Assembly: GCF_001294205.1 (NCBI RefSeq)
Contig: NZ_LAQT01000010.1
Location: forward strand, 186,001-250,000
Direction of reading: 5' to 3'
From: Amantichitinum ursilacus
GTDB lineage: Bacteria; Pseudomonadota; Gammaproteobacteria; Burkholderiales; Chitinibacteraceae
Length of the DNA: 64,000 nt
This document shows positions 41,136 through 53,354 of the stretch, in pieces. How positions within the stretch are numbered: the first letter of the stretch is position 1; every line of letters starts with the position of its first letter. The position numbers and the translations under genes were made by a program. The notes below the pieces were generated by a model. That model had not been told where the DNA came from, did not search any database, and was given only the letters and a program-made list of their open reading frames with translations.

Positions 41136-42617
41136 ATGAAGCCGCACACCTGGACCCTGCCCGCGCTCGACCTCGCCGCCATCGAAACCCTGGTGGCCGG
41201 GCGCGCTTTCAGCAGCGATAGCCGCAAGCTGAACGCGGGCGACGTGTTCATCGCCTTCAAGGGCGAATATGTCGATGGCCGCGATTACATTGCGCAAGCC
41301 ATCGCCGCGGGCGCATCTGCGGTGATCTGGGATGCCGAAGACTTTGCCTGGCGGCCCGAATGGAGCGTGCCCAATCTGGCCGTGCCGCAATTGCGCGCGC
41401 AGGCCGGCATTGTGGCGGCGCATCTGCACGGCAATCCGTCGCAATTCATGCGCGTGATTGGCATCACCGGCACCAACGGCAAAACCTCGATCGCACATTG
41501 GCTGACCCAGGCGTTTACGCTGTTGGGCCAGCAATCCGCGGTGCTGGGCACGATGGGCAACGGCGTGTGGGGCGAGATCACCGATTCCAGCCACACCACG
41601 CTCGACCCGCTCAGCCTGCAACAGTGGCTGGCGCAGTTCAAAGCCGCTGATGTCAGCACCGTGGCGATGGAAGTCTCATCGCATGGCCTGGCGCAAGCGC
41701 GCGCCCATGGTGTGGCGTTTGATGTGGCGGTGTTTACCAATCTGACGCGTGATCATCTGGATTACCACCATGACATGGCCAGCTACGGCGCCGAGAAGGC
41801 CAAGCTGTTCCAGTGGGAAGGCCTGAAAAGCGCGGTCATCAATGTCGATGACGAATTCGGCCGCCAACTGGCCGACCAGTGCGCCGCGCCGCAAGTGCTG
41901 ACTTATGGTCTGAACACCGGCGATATCCGCGCGTTGTGGGTCAAGACCTCGCTGGACGGCATTGAGCTGGAAATCGACACCCCGTTTGGCCGTTGCCGCG
42001 TGCATAGCAGCATGATCGGCGGCTTTAACGCGTCCAATTTGCTGGCGGCGTTAGGCGCTTTGCTGGCGTCGGGCGTACCGCTGAGCGACGCAGCCGAAGT
42101 ACTGCAGAAAATCGAACCCGCCGCAGGCCGCATGCAGCGTCTGGGTGGCGGTGACCAACCGCTGGTGATTGTCGACTACGCCCACACGCCCGACGCGCTG
42201 GAAAAAGCGCTGATCACGCTGCGCGCCAGCATGGACGGCGGCAAGTTGTTCTGTGTGTTTGGTTGCGGCGGCGATCGTGATCCGGGCAAACGTCCGTTGA
42301 TGGCGCGCATCGCGTGTGACCAGGCCGACAACGTAGTGATTACCAGTGACAACCCGCGCACCGAAGATCCGGCGCGCATCGTTGACCAGATTGTGGCTGG
42401 CCTGGGCGGCGTGCCCGGTACCGGCGACGACCATTACACCGTCAGCATCGATCGCAAAACCGCGATTGGTGATGCGATTGCGGTGGCCGAAGCAGGCGAT
42501 GTGGTGTTGATCGCTGGCAAAGGCCACGAGACTTATCAAGAAATCAACGGCGTGCGCCATCACTTCGACGATGTCGAAGAGGCGCGCGCTGCACTGCAAA
42601 GGAAGCAGCAAGCATGA
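41136..42617 (+). CDS. murE: UDP-MurNAc-tripeptide synthetase MurE
   Basis: Adds the third residue of the peptidoglycan stem. ATP loop GITGTNGKTS is at about residues 109-118; DNPR at 405-408 is the motif for meso-diaminopimelate, so the wall is DAP-type. 493 residues. Two bases after ftsI, ATGA overlap with murF. Confidence 0.95.
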   Translation: MKPHTWTLPALDLAAIETLVAGRAFSSDSRKLNAGDVFIAFKGEYVDGRDYIAQAIAAGASAVIWDAEDFAWRPEWSVPNLAVPQLRAQAGIVAAHLHGNPSQFMRVIGITGTNGKTSIAHWLTQAFTLLGQQSAVLGTMGNGVWGEITDSSHTTLDPLSLQQWLAQFKAADVSTVAMEVSSHGLAQARAHGVAFDVAVFTNLTRDHLDYHHDMASYGAEKAKLFQWEGLKSAVINVDDEFGRQLADQCAAPQVLTYGLNTGDIRALWVKTSLDGIELEIDTPFGRCRVHSSMIGGFNASNLLAALGALLASGVPLSDAAEVLQKIEPAAGRMQRLGGGDQPLVIVDYAHTPDALEKALITLRASMDGGKLFCVFGCGGDRDPGKRPLMARIACDQADNVVITSDNPRTEDPARIVDQIVAGLGGVPGTGDDHYTVSIDRKTAIGDAIAVAEAGDVVLIAGKGHETYQEINGVRHHFDDVEEARAALQRKQQA

Positions 42618-44020
42618 TATTCAGCTTGCGCGAAGCCGCCGTCGCCACCACCGGTACCCTGCACGGTGATGCTGCGGCTTCGTTCGAAAAAGTAACGTTC
42701 GACCGCGTCACCACCGACAGCCGCGATATTCAGCCCGGCGATCTGTTTGTGGCGCTCAAGGGCGAGCGTTTTGACGGCCACGACTTTGCCGCCACCGCCC
42801 TGGCGCAAGGCGCGGCCGCGGTGATGGTCGACCACGTGATTGAAGGCGCGGCCGGCAATCAGTTGCTGGTGCCCGATACGCTGCAAGGCCTGACCGATCT
42901 GGCGGGCGCATGGCGCGAGCGCATGGACCTGACGCTGATTGGCGTGACCGGCAGCAGCGGCAAAACCACGGTTAAAGAGCTGATCGCGCGCGTTCTGATC
43001 ACCGCCTATGGCGAAAAGGCCGTACTGGCCACGCGCGGTAATCTGAACAACCACATTGGTGTGCCGCTGACGCTGTTGCGGCTAACGCCTGAACACCGCT
43101 TTGCCGTGATCGAAATGGGCATGAACCATTTCGGCGAAATCGAGCACCTGACGCAACTGGCCAAGCCCGATGTCGCGCTGATCAATAACGCGATGCGCGC
43201 GCATCTGGAAGCCTTGGGCTCGGTGGAAGGCGTGGCGCGCGCCAAGGGCGAGATTTTCTCAGGCCTCAAGCCGCACGGTACTGCAGTGATCAATATCGAT
43301 GATGCCCATGCCGAGCTGTGGAGCAACCTGGCCGCAGGCCATCGTCAGCTGAGCTTTGGCATTGGCGCGGCCGATATCGGCGCGCGCGAAATCAGCAGCC
43401 GCGCCGATGGTTCGGAATTCATCCTCAGCGTGCCGGTGGATGAGCGCATGGCGTTTATGCCGGTGCCTGGTTTGCACAATGTGCGCAACGCGCTGGCCGC
43501 TGCGGCCGCGTGTTATGCCGCGGGGCTGAACATTGATCAGATCGTCAGCGGTCTGGCCGCACACACCGGCGTTAAAGGGCGGCTGGAACGCAAAGCCGCC
43601 GCCAATGGCGCCTTGCTGATCGACGACACCTACAACGCCAACCCCGATTCGATGCGCGCCGCCATAGACGTGCTGGCGCTGCTGGCCAGAAACACCGGCC
43701 AACCGTCGTTGCTGATTATTGGCGATATGGGCGAAGTGGGTAACGACGGCCCGGCCATGCATACCGAAGTGGGCGAATACGCTAAAGCACAAGGCATTGA
43801 TCAGCTCTTTACGCTGGGCGACAGCATGCGCCTGGCTGCTGCCGCGTATGGCAGCACGCATTACAACAATCTGGAAAGCCTGCTGGCCGCAGTCACGCCA
43901 GCCATCACGCCCGACACGCTGGTGCTGGTGAAGGGCTCGCGCTTCATGCAGATGGAACGTGTGGTCAAAGCGCTGCAAGGCGCTGCGCAAGATAACAAAA
44001 ACAATAAAGAGGACCACTGA
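42614..44020 (+). CDS. murF: UDP-MurNAc-tripeptide:D-Ala-D-Ala ligase MurF
   Basis: Adds D-Ala-D-Ala to complete the pentapeptide. ATP loop [10 protein letters not shown] near residues 110-119, [13 protein letters not shown] and [11 protein letters not shown] are the expected Mur-ligase motifs. 468 residues. Confidence 0.95.
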   Translation: MIFSLREAAVATTGTLHGDAAASFEKVTFDRVTTDSRDIQPGDLFVALKGERFDGHDFAATALAQGAAAVMVDHVIEGAAGNQLLVPDTLQGLTDLAGAWRERMDLTLIGVTGSSGKTTVKELIARVLITAYGEKAVLATRGNLNNHIGVPLTLLRLTPEHRFAVIEMGMNHFGEIEHLTQLAKPDVALINNAMRAHLEALGSVEGVARAKGEIFSGLKPHGTAVINIDDAHAELWSNLAAGHRQLSFGIGAADIGAREISSRADGSEFILSVPVDERMAFMPVPGLHNVRNALAAAAACYAAGLNIDQIVSGLAAHTGVKGRLERKAAANGALLIDDTYNANPDSMRAAIDVLALLARNTGQPSLLIIGDMGEVGNDGPAMHTEVGEYAKAQGIDQLFTLGDSMRLAAAAYGSTHYNNLESLLAAVTPAITPDTLVLVKGSRFMQMERVVKALQGAAQDNKNNKEDH

Positions 44021-44022
44021 TC

Positions 44023-45108
44023 ATGTTGTTGCTACTGACGCAATGGCTCGCCGAATCGATCCGCGCTTTCAACGTGTTTAACTACATCACGTTGCGCGCG
44101 GTGCTGGCCATGATTACCGCGCTCGGTATCTCGTGGATGCTGGGCCCGTGGGTAATCCGCAAACTGACCGAAATGAAAGTCGGCCAGGCCGTGCGTACCG
44201 ATGGCCCGCAAACTCACCTGGTTAAAGCAGGCACGCCCACCATGGGCGGCACGCTGATTCTGCTGGCCATCGCCATCACCACGCTGCTGTGGGGCGAGCT
44301 GACCAACAAATACGTTTGGCTGGTGCTGATTGTTACGCTCACCACCGGTGTCATCGGCTTTATCGACGATTACAAGAAAGTGGCGTTGCGTAATCCGAAA
44401 GGTCTTAGCGCCAAAGCCAAGATGATCGGCCAGTCTGCCATCGCCATTGGCGCGGGCGTGTTTCTGGTTAATGCCGGCCAGTTGCCGTCGCACACCGGTT
44501 TCATCATCCCGTTTTACAAAGAAATCCTGTACCCGTTTGGCGCGATTGGTTTTTGCGTGCTCACGTACTTTGTGATTGTGGGGACGTCCAACGCGGTCAA
44601 CCTGACTGATGGCCTCGATGGCCTGGCCATCATGCCCACCGTGTTTGTGGCCAGTGGCTTCTGCATTTTTGCCTATGTGGCCGGTAACGCTGTGTTCTCG
44701 CGCTATCTGGGCGTGCCGCATGTGCCGGGTGCGGGCGAGCTGGTGATTTTCTGTGCCGCTATGGCCGGCGCGGGCCTGGGCTTTTTGTGGTTTAACGCCT
44801 ACCCGGCTGAAGTCTTTATGGGCGACGTGGGTGCGCTGGCGCTGGGCGCGGGCCTGGGTTCAGTGGCTGTGATTGTGCGGCAAGAGATTGTGCTGCTGAT
44901 CATGGGCGGCGTGTTCGTGGTGGAAGCGCTCTCGGTGATGATCCAGGTGGCCAGCTTCAAGATGACCGGCAAGCGCGTGTTCCGCATGGCGCCGCTGCAT
45001 CACCACTACGAACTGAAAGGCTGGAAAGAAACGCAGGTGGTGGTCCGCTTCTGGATCATCACTTTGTTGCTGGTGCTGGCAGGTCTGGCCACTTTGAAAT
45101 TGCGTTAA
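44023..45108 (+). CDS. mraY: Phospho-MurNAc-pentapeptide transferase MraY
   Basis: Makes lipid I on the cytoplasmic face of the membrane. Ten-helix protein of 361 residues with [24 protein letters not shown] and the HHHYELKGW loop near the end, all active-site landmarks. Confidence 0.96.
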   Translation: MLLLLTQWLAESIRAFNVFNYITLRAVLAMITALGISWMLGPWVIRKLTEMKVGQAVRTDGPQTHLVKAGTPTMGGTLILLAIAITTLLWGELTNKYVWLVLIVTLTTGVIGFIDDYKKVALRNPKGLSAKAKMIGQSAIAIGAGVFLVNAGQLPSHTGFIIPFYKEILYPFGAIGFCVLTYFVIVGTSNAVNLTDGLDGLAIMPTVFVASGFCIFAYVAGNAVFSRYLGVPHVPGAGELVIFCAAMAGAGLGFLWFNAYPAEVFMGDVGALALGAGLGSVAVIVRQEIVLLIMGGVFVVEALSVMIQVASFKMTGKRVFRMAPLHHHYELKGWKETQVVVRFWIITLLLVLAGLATLKLR

Positions 45109-45121
45109 GGCAGAGACGAAC

Positions 45122-46546
45122 ATGGCATGGCAAGGTAAACACTGCATCGTGGTGGGATTGGGGGATTCGGGCCTGGCGGCCGCCCGCTGGCTGGCTGCGC
45201 ACGGCGCGCGCGTCAGCGTGGCCGACACCGCCACTGCCCCGCGCAACCTGGATGCGCTTAAAGCCGCGTTGCCCGCTGTGCAAACGCGGCTGGGCGCGTT
45301 TAGCGCCGCCACATTTGCCGACGCCGATGTGCTTGTCCTCAGCCCTGGGGTACCGCTGGCCGAGCCGAATGTAGCCGCCGCCGTGGCCCGTGGCGTACCC
45401 GCGATCGGTGATATCGAAGTGTTTGCCCAGGCCATCGCGGGCAGCCCGGCCAAGGTGATTGCCATTACCGGCTCTAACGGCAAATCCACCGTCACCACTA
45501 TGGTCGGCAAGATGTGCGAAGCCGCGGGTCTGAAGACCGTGGTGGCGGGCAATATCGGTTTGCCGGTGCTGGACGCGCTGGCGCAATGGCAAGACAAGGG
45601 CAGCCTGCCCGACGTGTTTGTACTGGAGCTGTCGAGCTTTCAGCTGGAGACCACGTTCTCGCTGCAAGCCGATGCCGCCACCGTGCTCAACGTGACCGAA
45701 GACCATCTGGACCGCTACACCGGCATGCCGGACTACGCCGCCACCAAGGCGCGCGTGTTTAACGGTCTGGGCACCATGGTGCTGAACCGGGAAGATGGCT
45801 GGTGCCGCGGCATGGCCGTGGCGGGCCGCAACGTGGTCTGGTTTGGCGCCGACGCACCACGTAACGGCAGCGAATACGGTCTGGTCGACGTCAGCGAAAG
45901 CACCAGCCTGCGTTGTGGCGATTTCGAATTGCTGCGCGCCGATGAGCTGCCGGTGGCCGGTTTGCATAATGCCGTCAACGCGCTGGCCGCCGTGGCGCTG
46001 TGCCGTGCAATTGGTTTGCCGACTGGCCCGCTGGTGGCTGCGCTCAAGTCCTTCAAAGGCTTGCCACACCGTGTTGAGTTCGTCGCCGAGATCGATGGCG
46101 TGACCTATTACGACGATTCCAAAGGCACCAATGTGGGCGCCACCGAAGCGGCGCTGAAAGGCATGACGCAGCCGGTGGTGTTGATCGCGGGTGGTGACGG
46201 CAAGGGCCAGGATTTCCGTCCCTTGCTGCCTGCTTGCGAACGCGTCTGCCGCGCGGTGGTGCTGATCGGCCGCGATGCGCCGATCCTGGCGCAAGTGCTC
46301 AACGATGCGTCCTCACCGTATATCGCGATTGGCGATGACGAGGATGATGACGACGAAGCCTTCCTGCCGGTGCTGCAAGTGCCGACGCTGGAAATGGCCG
46401 TCGATATCGCCGCCAACCTGGCGCAACCGGGGGACGCCGTCCTGCTGTCGCCTGCCTGTGCCAGCCTGGATATGTTCCGCAATTACAAACACCGCGCCGA
46501 TGTGTTTATCGCCGCGGTTAAAGCGCGTGCCGGAGAATCTGCGTGA
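45122..46546 (+). CDS. murD: UDP-MurNAc-L-Ala:D-Glu ligase MurD
   Basis: Adds D-glutamate. N-terminal [13 protein letters not shown] binds UDP; ATP loop [19 protein letters not shown] and [11 protein letters not shown] follow. 474 residues, slightly longer than E. coli (438), with an acidic insertion [10 protein letters not shown] near residue 403. Confidence 0.94.
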   Translation: MAWQGKHCIVVGLGDSGLAAARWLAAHGARVSVADTATAPRNLDALKAALPAVQTRLGAFSAATFADADVLVLSPGVPLAEPNVAAAVARGVPAIGDIEVFAQAIAGSPAKVIAITGSNGKSTVTTMVGKMCEAAGLKTVVAGNIGLPVLDALAQWQDKGSLPDVFVLELSSFQLETTFSLQADAATVLNVTEDHLDRYTGMPDYAATKARVFNGLGTMVLNREDGWCRGMAVAGRNVVWFGADAPRNGSEYGLVDVSESTSLRCGDFELLRADELPVAGLHNAVNALAAVALCRAIGLPTGPLVAALKSFKGLPHRVEFVAEIDGVTYYDDSKGTNVGATEAALKGMTQPVVLIAGGDGKGQDFRPLLPACERVCRAVVLIGRDAPILAQVLNDASSPYIAIGDDEDDDDEAFLPVLQVPTLEMAVDIAANLAQPGDAVLLSPACASLDMFRNYKHRADVFIAAVKARAGESA

Positions 46547-47733
46547 AACAGATTTTCTACCAGGCCCTCAAGCGCGTTCGCCCCAGCATGGCGTCTTATG
46601 ACAAGGCGCTGCTGTGGTGCACGCTGCTGTTGCTGGCGTTTGGCCTGGTGATGGTGTATTCCGCGTCGATTGCACAAGCCGAAGTCGATAAAGACACCGG
46701 CTTTCGCTCCACCTATTACCTGACCCGCCACGTGATCTTTCTGGTGGTGGGGCTGGTGGGCGGCTTTATCGCGTTCAATATCTCCACCAAAACCTGGCAG
46801 CAATACGCGCCCGCGTTATTTATCCTGGGCGTGTTGTTGCTGGCCGTGGTGCTGGTGCCTGGCATCGGCCGCGAAGTGAACGGCAGCCGCCGCTGGTTGT
46901 CCCTCGTGGTCATCAACCTGCAGCCGTCCGAAATCATGAAGTTTGTAGTGCCGCTGTACGCCGCCGATTACACCGTACGCAAAGCCGCCTTTATGGGCGG
47001 CAAGCTGGTGGAGAGCATTACGCGCGGCCTGTTGCCGATGCTGGTGGTGATGTTGGTGGTGGGCAGCTTGCTGCTGCTGGAGCCTGACTTTGGCGCGTTT
47101 GCCGTAATTACCGCCATCACCATGGGCTTGTTGTTCCTCGGCGGCTTTAACTGGCGTCTGTTTGCTGGCCTGATCATTGCGCTGGCGGCCGGCTTCGTCG
47201 GCTTGGTGGTCAGCTCGCCGTACCGGATGCAGCGCGTGTTGGGCTTTCTGGATCCGTGGAAAGATCCGTTCGGCAAAGGTTATCAACTCAGCCACTCGCT
47301 AATTGCCTTTGGCCGCGGCGAATGGACTGGCGTGGGCCTGGGTGCCAGCGTCGAAAAACTGTCGTATCTGCCCGAAGCGCATACCGACTTCTTGATGGCC
47401 ATCATCGCCGAAGAGCTGGGCTTTATCGGCGTGGCCAGCGTGGTGCTGATGTTTGCTTTCCTCGTGCTGCGCGCGTTTTTGATCGGGGTGCAGGCGGCCA
47501 AGCTCGATCGTGCTTATCAAGCGCTGGTAGCGCAAGGCATCGGCATCTGGTTTGCGGTGCAGTCGGTCATCAATATCGGCGTGAATATGGGCCTGATGCC
47601 CACCAAGGGTCTGACCTTGCCGCTGCTGAGCTTTGGCGGCTCCGGCATCGTGGCCAATCTGCTGGCGCTGGGCGTATTGCTGCGCGTCGACTTTGAAAAC
47701 CGTCAGCTGATCCGTGGGGTGCGCCGTGAGTAA
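46543..47733 (+). CDS. ftsW: Peptidoglycan glycosyltransferase FtsW
   Basis: SEDS-family septal glycan polymerase partnered with FtsI. Ten helices over 396 residues; [23 protein letters not shown] with the catalytic Asp, and [15 protein letters not shown] are diagnostic. GTG start overlapping murD. Confidence 0.95.
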   Translation: MKQIFYQALKRVRPSMASYDKALLWCTLLLLAFGLVMVYSASIAQAEVDKDTGFRSTYYLTRHVIFLVVGLVGGFIAFNISTKTWQQYAPALFILGVLLLAVVLVPGIGREVNGSRRWLSLVVINLQPSEIMKFVVPLYAADYTVRKAAFMGGKLVESITRGLLPMLVVMLVVGSLLLLEPDFGAFAVITAITMGLLFLGGFNWRLFAGLIIALAAGFVGLVVSSPYRMQRVLGFLDPWKDPFGKGYQLSHSLIAFGRGEWTGVGLGASVEKLSYLPEAHTDFLMAIIAEELGFIGVASVVLMFAFLVLRAFLIGVQAAKLDRAYQALVAQGIGIWFAVQSVINIGVNMGLMPTKGLTLPLLSFGGSGIVANLLALGVLLRVDFENRQLIRGVRRE

Positions 47734-48799
47734 ACGCACTCTGTTAGTGATGGCAGGTGGCACGGGCGGCCATATTTTCCCGGCTTTGGCGGTGGCGGAT
47801 GCCGTGCGCCAGCAAGGCTGGGAGGTGGTGTGGCTGGGCGCGAGTGGCGCCATGGAAACGCGCATCGTGCCGCAGCATGGCATTCCGCTCGAAACGCTCA
47901 AGATCACGGGCGTGCGCGGCAAGGGCCTGCTGAAGAAACTGATCCAGCCGTGGGTGCAATTGCGTGCGCTGCTGCAGGCGGTGGTGGTCATCTTCCGTTT
48001 CCGGCCCGATGTGTCGATCGGCTTTGGCGGCTTTACCGGTTTTGCCGGCGGCGTGGCGACACGCTTGATGTGGCTGCCCTTGGTCATCCACGAACAGAAC
48101 TCGGTGGCGGGCTTAACCAACAAGACGCTGGCGCGCATCGCCAACCGCGTGTTGTTTGCTTTCCCCGGCGCTTTTGCTGCGGGCGCAAACCGCGCCTGTA
48201 TCGGCAACCCGGTGCGTGGCGCGATCCTTGATGTGGCGGAACCGGCCGCGCGTTTTGCCGGGCGGAGCGGGCCGCTGAAAGTGCTGGTGGTGGGCGGCAG
48301 CCTGGGCGCGCAAGTGTTCAACAGCGAAGTGCCGCAGGCGCTGGCCTTGCTGAGCCCGGAACAGCGCCCTCGCGTGATCCATCAGGCGGGCGAAAAAAAT
48401 ATTGAAACGTTGCGCGCCAATTACGCCGCAGCGGGTGTGCAGGCCGATTGCGTCGCATTTATCGCTGATATGGCCAGCGCTTACGCCGAGGCGGATCTGG
48501 TGATCTGCCGCGCCGGGGCGCTCACCGTGTCCGAGCTGGCCTGCGTCGGCGCCGCCAGCGTGCTGGTGCCATACCCCAGCGCGGTGGATGACCACCAGAC
48601 CGGCAACGCGCGTTATTTAAGCGATGCCGGCGCTGGCAGCTTGATTGCGCAAAACGATTTAACCGCAGCGCGGCTGGCCGCGTTGTTGCAACAGACAAAC
48701 CGCGCCGATTGCCTGCGTATGGCCGAAGTGGCCCGCACGCTGGCGCGTCCTGACGCTACCCAACAGGTGGTGCGGGTGTTAGAGGAACTGGCAGCATGA
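47726..48799 (+). CDS. murG: Lipid II GlcNAc transferase MurG
   Basis: Adds GlcNAc to lipid [18 protein letters not shown] opens the acceptor domain; [15 protein letters not shown] and [12 protein letters not shown] lie at the expected places. GTG at 47726 (MSKRTLLVM) is preferred to GTG 47714, giving 357 residues (E. coli 355); both overlap the ftsW end. Confidence 0.94.
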   Translation: MSKRTLLVMAGGTGGHIFPALAVADAVRQQGWEVVWLGASGAMETRIVPQHGIPLETLKITGVRGKGLLKKLIQPWVQLRALLQAVVVIFRFRPDVSIGFGGFTGFAGGVATRLMWLPLVIHEQNSVAGLTNKTLARIANRVLFAFPGAFAAGANRACIGNPVRGAILDVAEPAARFAGRSGPLKVLVVGGSLGAQVFNSEVPQALALLSPEQRPRVIHQAGEKNIETLRANYAAAGVQADCVAFIADMASAYAEADLVICRAGALTVSELACVGAASVLVPYPSAVDDHQTGNARYLSDAGAGSLIAQNDLTAARLAALLQQTNRADCLRMAEVARTLARPDATQQVVRVLEELAA

Positions 48800-50202
48800 A
48801 ACACAAAGTCAAACACATCCATTTTGTGGGCATCGGTGGCGTCGGCATGTCCGGCATCGCTGAGGTTCTGCTTAACCTGGGTTTTGAGGTCAGCGGTTCG
48901 GACCTGGGCAGCAACGCCACCACGCAACGCCTGGCCAACGCCGGTGCGATCGTGCATCAAGGCCATGCGGCCGAGTACATCAAAGGCGCGGACGTCGTGG
49001 TCATTTCCAGCGCCGTTAACGAACAAAACCCCGAAGTGATGGCCGCGCGTGAAATCAAGGTGCCGGTGGTGCCGCGCGCCATGATGCTGGCCGAGCTGAT
49101 GCGGCTGAAGCAGGGCATTGCCATCGCTGGCACGCACGGCAAAACCACCACCACCAGCCTGACCGCCTGCGTGCTGCAAGCGGCCGGGCTTGATCCCACT
49201 TTTGTGATCGGTGGCCGGCTGCATTCAGCGGGCAGCAACGCCGGTCTGGGCCAGGGGGATTTTCTGGTGGCGGAAGCCGATGAATCGGACGCGTCGTTTT
49301 TATATCTGAACCCTGTGATCTCGGTGGTGACCAACATTGATGCCGATCACATGGACACGTACGAACATGATTTCGGCAAGCTCAAGGGCGCGTTTGTGGA
49401 TTTTCTGCGCCATCTGCCGTTCTACGGCCGCGCCGTGCTGTGCATTGATGATCCGCATGTGCGCGCCATCCTGCCGGAAGTCACCAGCCCGGTGACCACC
49501 TATGGCACCAGCCCCGATGCCACATTGCGCGCCGAGAACATCGTCGCCGATGGCGGTCGCATGCAGTTTGATGCGGTGTGGGAAAACGGCGAGACCAAAC
49601 GCATTCCGATCACGCTGAACATGCCCGGCCGTCACAACGTGCTCAACGCACTGGCCGCAATTGGCATCGGCCTGGAAGTGGGCGCCAGCGAATGCAGCAT
49701 CCAGCAAGCGCTGGCGGGTTTTACCGGCGTGGGCCGACGCTTCCAGCGTTATGGCGAAGTGACCCTGCCCGCGGCCGAAGACGGCAGCGCACGCGGCAGC
49801 ATTACGCTGGTGGACGACTACGGTCACCACCCGGTGGAAATGGCCGCTACCTTGGCCGCGGCGCGTGGCGCGTTTCCGGGCCGCCGCCTGGTGCTGGCGT
49901 TCCAGCCGCATCGCTACACGCGCACGCGTGATTGTTTTGAAGATTTCGTCAAAGTGCTGTCGACCGTCGATGGTCTGTTGCTGGCCGAGGTGTATGCCGC
50001 CGGCGAGCCGCGCATCGTGGCCGCCGACAGCCGCAGCCTGAGCCGCGCTTTGCGCGTGGCGGGCAAAGTGGAACCTGTATTTGTTGAAGACATCCTTGAT
50101 ATGCCGCAGGCGATTCTGGCGGCGGCGCAGGATGGCGACGTTGTAATCACCATGGGCGCGGGCTCGATCGGGGCGGTCCCCGGCAAGCTGGCGCAGCAAT
50201 GA
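48796..50202 (+). CDS. murC: UDP-MurNAc:L-Ala ligase MurC
   Basis: First amino-acid ligase of the stem peptide. [15 protein letters not shown] is the UDP-binding start, [10 protein letters not shown] the ATP loop, [14 protein letters not shown] the C-terminal motif. 468 residues. The position between murG and ddl favours MurC over Mpl. Confidence 0.95.
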   Translation: MKHKVKHIHFVGIGGVGMSGIAEVLLNLGFEVSGSDLGSNATTQRLANAGAIVHQGHAAEYIKGADVVVISSAVNEQNPEVMAAREIKVPVVPRAMMLAELMRLKQGIAIAGTHGKTTTTSLTACVLQAAGLDPTFVIGGRLHSAGSNAGLGQGDFLVAEADESDASFLYLNPVISVVTNIDADHMDTYEHDFGKLKGAFVDFLRHLPFYGRAVLCIDDPHVRAILPEVTSPVTTYGTSPDATLRAENIVADGGRMQFDAVWENGETKRIPITLNMPGRHNVLNALAAIGIGLEVGASECSIQQALAGFTGVGRRFQRYGEVTLPAAEDGSARGSITLVDDYGHHPVEMAATLAAARGAFPGRRLVLAFQPHRYTRTRDCFEDFVKVLSTVDGLLLAEVYAAGEPRIVAADSRSLSRALRVAGKVEPVFVEDILDMPQAILAAAQDGDVVITMGAGSIGAVPGKLAQQ

Positions 50203-50212
50203 GAACCGGACG

Positions 50213-51130
50213 ATGAAGCAATTCGGAAAAGTAGCGGTAGTAATGGGCGGCACCTCCAGCGAGCGCGAAGTCTCGTTGATGAGCGGCACGGGCGTGCTCG
50301 CCGCCTTGCAAAGCAAAGGCGTGGACGCGCACAAGTTTGATCCGGCCGAAAAGCCGTTGCAGGCGCTGAAAGACGAAGGTTACGACCGCGCCTTTCTGAT
50401 CCTGCATGGCCCGTTTGGCGAAGACGGCACGGTACAAGGCGCGCTGGAAGTGCTGGGCGTGCCGTATACCGGCCCCGGCGTGATGGGCTCGGCTATCGGC
50501 ATGGACAAGCTGCGCACCAAGCTGATCTGGAAAGCCATGGGCTTGCCGATTCCTGATTTTGAGCTGATCGACGAGCAGACCGACTTTGCTGCGGTTGAAA
50601 AGAAACTGGGCCTGCCGCTGTTTGTAAAACCGGCGTCGGAAGGCAGCAGCGTGGGCGTGATCAAGGTCAAGCAGCCCGGCGAACTGGCGGCGGCCTTTGC
50701 CGAGGCGCGCAAATACGACCGCCTGGTGCTGGCTGAGCAGTTTGTCGGCGGCGGCGAATATACCGCCTCGGTGTTGGGCCAGCGCGTGCTGCCGTTTGTG
50801 AAGATCGAACCGGCCACCGAGTTTTATGACTACCAGGCCAAGTATTTCCGCGACGACACGGTGTATCGCTGCCCGTGTGGCTTAAGCGCCGAGCAGGAAG
50901 CACGGATCAGCCGCGATGTGCTGACGGCCTTCAACGTGATTGGCTGCAAAGGCTGGAGCCGCGTCGACTTTTTGATGGATGAAGCGGGCCAGCATTATTT
51001 GCTGGAAGTGAATACCGCGCCGGGCATGACCAGCCACAGCCTGTTTCCGATTTCGGCCCGCCAGGTCGGCATCAGTTACGAAGACCTGGTGGTGGATATC
51101 CTGGCGACCACGCTGGAAGGTAGCGCATAA
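50213..51130 (+). CDS. ddl: D-alanine-D-alanine ligase
   Basis: ATP-grasp enzyme making D-Ala-D-Ala for Mur[39 protein letters not shown] and [12 protein letters not shown] are present. 305 residues, DdlB type. Confidence 0.95.
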   Translation: MKQFGKVAVVMGGTSSEREVSLMSGTGVLAALQSKGVDAHKFDPAEKPLQALKDEGYDRAFLILHGPFGEDGTVQGALEVLGVPYTGPGVMGSAIGMDKLRTKLIWKAMGLPIPDFELIDEQTDFAAVEKKLGLPLFVKPASEGSSVGVIKVKQPGELAAAFAEARKYDRLVLAEQFVGGGEYTASVLGQRVLPFVKIEPATEFYDYQAKYFRDDTVYRCPCGLSAEQEARISRDVLTAFNVIGCKGWSRVDFLMDEAGQHYLLEVNTAPGMTSHSLFPISARQVGISYEDLVVDILATTLEGSA

Positions 51131-51132
51131 GC

Positions 51133-51879
51133 ATGTGGGATAAGCCGCAACTGCTGATGTGGTTTGCCAACTTGCTGACGGCGCTGGCGGTGTTGCTGTT
51201 GTTTTATTCGCTGGTGTTTCTGGGCGTGCATTCGCCGTTGTTTCCGGTGAAGCGCATCAAGGTGGATGGCGACCTGGCTCACGTTACGCGCGAGCAGTTG
51301 CAGTACGTGATCAAGAACGACCTGAAAGGCACGTTCTTTACGCTGGACCTGGACAAGACGCGGCAGGCATTCGAAAAGCTGCCCTGGGTGCGCCAGGTCA
51401 GCGTGCGCCGGCGCTGGCCCGACCGGCTGGAAGTGAATATCGAAGAACAACATGCCATCGCGCGTTGGGGTTCGGTGGCGTTGTTAAACAGTTATGGCGA
51501 GCGTTTTGACGCCGCCAGCAATGATCAGCTGCCGGTGCTGGAAGGCCCGGAAGGCACAGAAAAACTGATGGTGGACGGCTATGGCCAGCTTAAGCAGGCA
51601 TTGGCGCCCATCGGCAAACATCCCACGCATGTGTGGTTGTCTGACCGCCGCGCGTGGCGCTTTGAGCTGGACCGGCAAGTGATTGTCGAGGTGGGTCGTA
51701 ATGAAGTGATGGACCGGGTTACGCGCTTCGCCGGCGCATGGCCGGGTTCGTTGGCGCGGTTGGGCGAAAGCCAGCCGTTTGCCTATGTGGATTTGCGCTA
51801 TCCCAACGGCTTTGCCGTGCGGTTGCCTGGCTACAAGCCCGCACCGCCCGCCAAAGGCGCGAAGGTAGCACCGGCGTAA
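51133..51879 (+). CDS. ftsQ: Cell division protein FtsQ
   Basis: Bitopic divisome protein of 248 residues: one helix (LLTALAVLLLFYSLVFLGV), POTRA domain (FPVKRIKVDGDLAHVTREQL, LPWVRQVSVRRRWPDRLEV) and a beta domain. Partner of FtsL and FtsB. Two bases after ddl; 86 bases before ftsA. Confidence 0.92.
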   Translation: MWDKPQLLMWFANLLTALAVLLLFYSLVFLGVHSPLFPVKRIKVDGDLAHVTREQLQYVIKNDLKGTFFTLDLDKTRQAFEKLPWVRQVSVRRRWPDRLEVNIEEQHAIARWGSVALLNSYGERFDAASNDQLPVLEGPEGTEKLMVDGYGQLKQALAPIGKHPTHVWLSDRRAWRFELDRQVIVEVGRNEVMDRVTRFAGAWPGSLARLGESQPFAYVDLRYPNGFAVRLPGYKPAPPAKGAKVAPA

Positions 51880-51965
51880 GGCACAACCGGGTCGAGTGAG
51901 ATTTTGAGAGAGCCGGCCCGGCTGTTTATGAATGTGATGGATCAAAGATTGCAAAGAGGTTGTCA

Positions 51966-53198
51966 GTGACCAGGGATACCAAAAACCTCATCGTGGGCCT
52001 CGATATCGGCACCAGCAAAGTGGTGGCGGTGGTGGCCGAAATCCAGGACGACGGATCACTTAACGTGGTCGGTCTGGGTTCGGCTGCGTCGAAGGGCCTG
52101 AAGCGTGGCGTGGTGGTGGACATCGAGAAAACGGTGAACGCCATCCAGTCGGCGCTGGGTGAAGCCGAATTGATGGCGGACTGCAAAATCCGCGAGGTGT
52201 ACACCGGCATCGCCGGCAGCCACATCAAGGGCATCAACTCGCACGGCATGGTCGCCATCAAGGACAAGGAAGTCACGCAGGCCGATATGGACCGCGTGAT
52301 CGAGACCGCCAGCGCGGTGAATATTCCAACCGACCACCAGGTGCTGCACATCCTGGCGCAGGAATACATCATCGACGGCCAGGAAGACGTGAAAGAGCCG
52401 CTGGGCATGTCTGGCGTGCGGCTGGAAGTGCGCGTGCACATCGTCACCGGGGCGGTTTCGGCGGTGCAGAACATCACCAAGTGCGTGCGTCGCTGCGGCC
52501 TGGAAATTGCCGAAGTGGTGCTGCAGCCGCTGGCGTCGGCCTATGCCGTGCTAACCGAAGACGAAAAAGAACTGGGCGTGTGTCTGGTGGATATCGGCGG
52601 CGGCACCACGGATATCTCGGTGTTTATCAATGGCGCCATCCGCCATACCGCGGTTATCCCCATTGCCGGCGACCAGATCACCAACGACATCGCCATGGCG
52701 CTGCGCACCCCGACCGGCGAAGCCGAGACCATCAAGCTGCAATACGGCGTGGCGCTGCGCCATATGACCGATCCGCAGCAAATGATCGAAGTGCCGGGCG
52801 TGGGCGAACGCGGTTTGCGCCAGATGAGCCGCCACACGCTGGCCGAAGTGGTGGAGCCGCGCGTGGAAGAGTTGTACAGCCTGGTGCAGGCCGAATTGCG
52901 TCGCGCCGGCTTCGAAGACCGCTTGTCCAGCGGCATCGTCATTACCGGCGGTGCGGCGTTGATGCCGGGGATGGTGGAACTGGGTGAAGAGATTTTCCAT
53001 ATGCCGGTGCGCCTGGGGCATCCCAAGTACGTCGGTGGTCTGGCTGAAGTGGTGAAGAACCCGCGCTTCAGCACCGCGGTGGGATTGCTGTTGATCGCCC
53101 GCGAGCAGTACATCAAGAACCCGGTCGGCCGCGCCAAGGATGGCTCGTTCGGCGATATGTTGGGCCGCATGAAATCGTGGTTCCAGAACAATTTCTGA
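51966..53198 (+). CDS. ftsA: Cell division protein FtsA
   Basis: Actin-like ATPase tethering FtsZ to the membrane. GLDIGTSKVVAVVAE and DIGGGTTDISVF are the phosphate loops; the last residues GRMKSWFQNNF form the amphipathic membrane helix. GTG 51966 is chosen because AGAGGT precedes it and an in-frame TTG at 51960 lies inside that site. 410 residues. Confidence 0.94.
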   Translation: MTRDTKNLIVGLDIGTSKVVAVVAEIQDDGSLNVVGLGSAASKGLKRGVVVDIEKTVNAIQSALGEAELMADCKIREVYTGIAGSHIKGINSHGMVAIKDKEVTQADMDRVIETASAVNIPTDHQVLHILAQEYIIDGQEDVKEPLGMSGVRLEVRVHIVTGAVSAVQNITKCVRRCGLEIAEVVLQPLASAYAVLTEDEKELGVCLVDIGGGTTDISVFINGAIRHTAVIPIAGDQITNDIAMALRTPTGEAETIKLQYGVALRHMTDPQQMIEVPGVGERGLRQMSRHTLAEVVEPRVEELYSLVQAELRRAGFEDRLSSGIVITGGAALMPGMVELGEEIFHMPVRLGHPKYVGGLAEVVKNPRFSTAVGLLLIAREQYIKNPVGRAKDGSFGDMLGRMKSWFQNNF

Positions 53199-53354
53199 TG
53201 TCAGGACGGCAGCTTGGTCCAGGCAGGGAACACGCAGTACACGCTTAAGAAAATAAAAGTAGTCGAAGCAAAAACGGGCATTTATCAACCTTTTTTTCCG
53301 TAATTTGCAGTTGGAATTCCGGGTCAGTCATGCAGGGTCAGAGGAGATATTCAG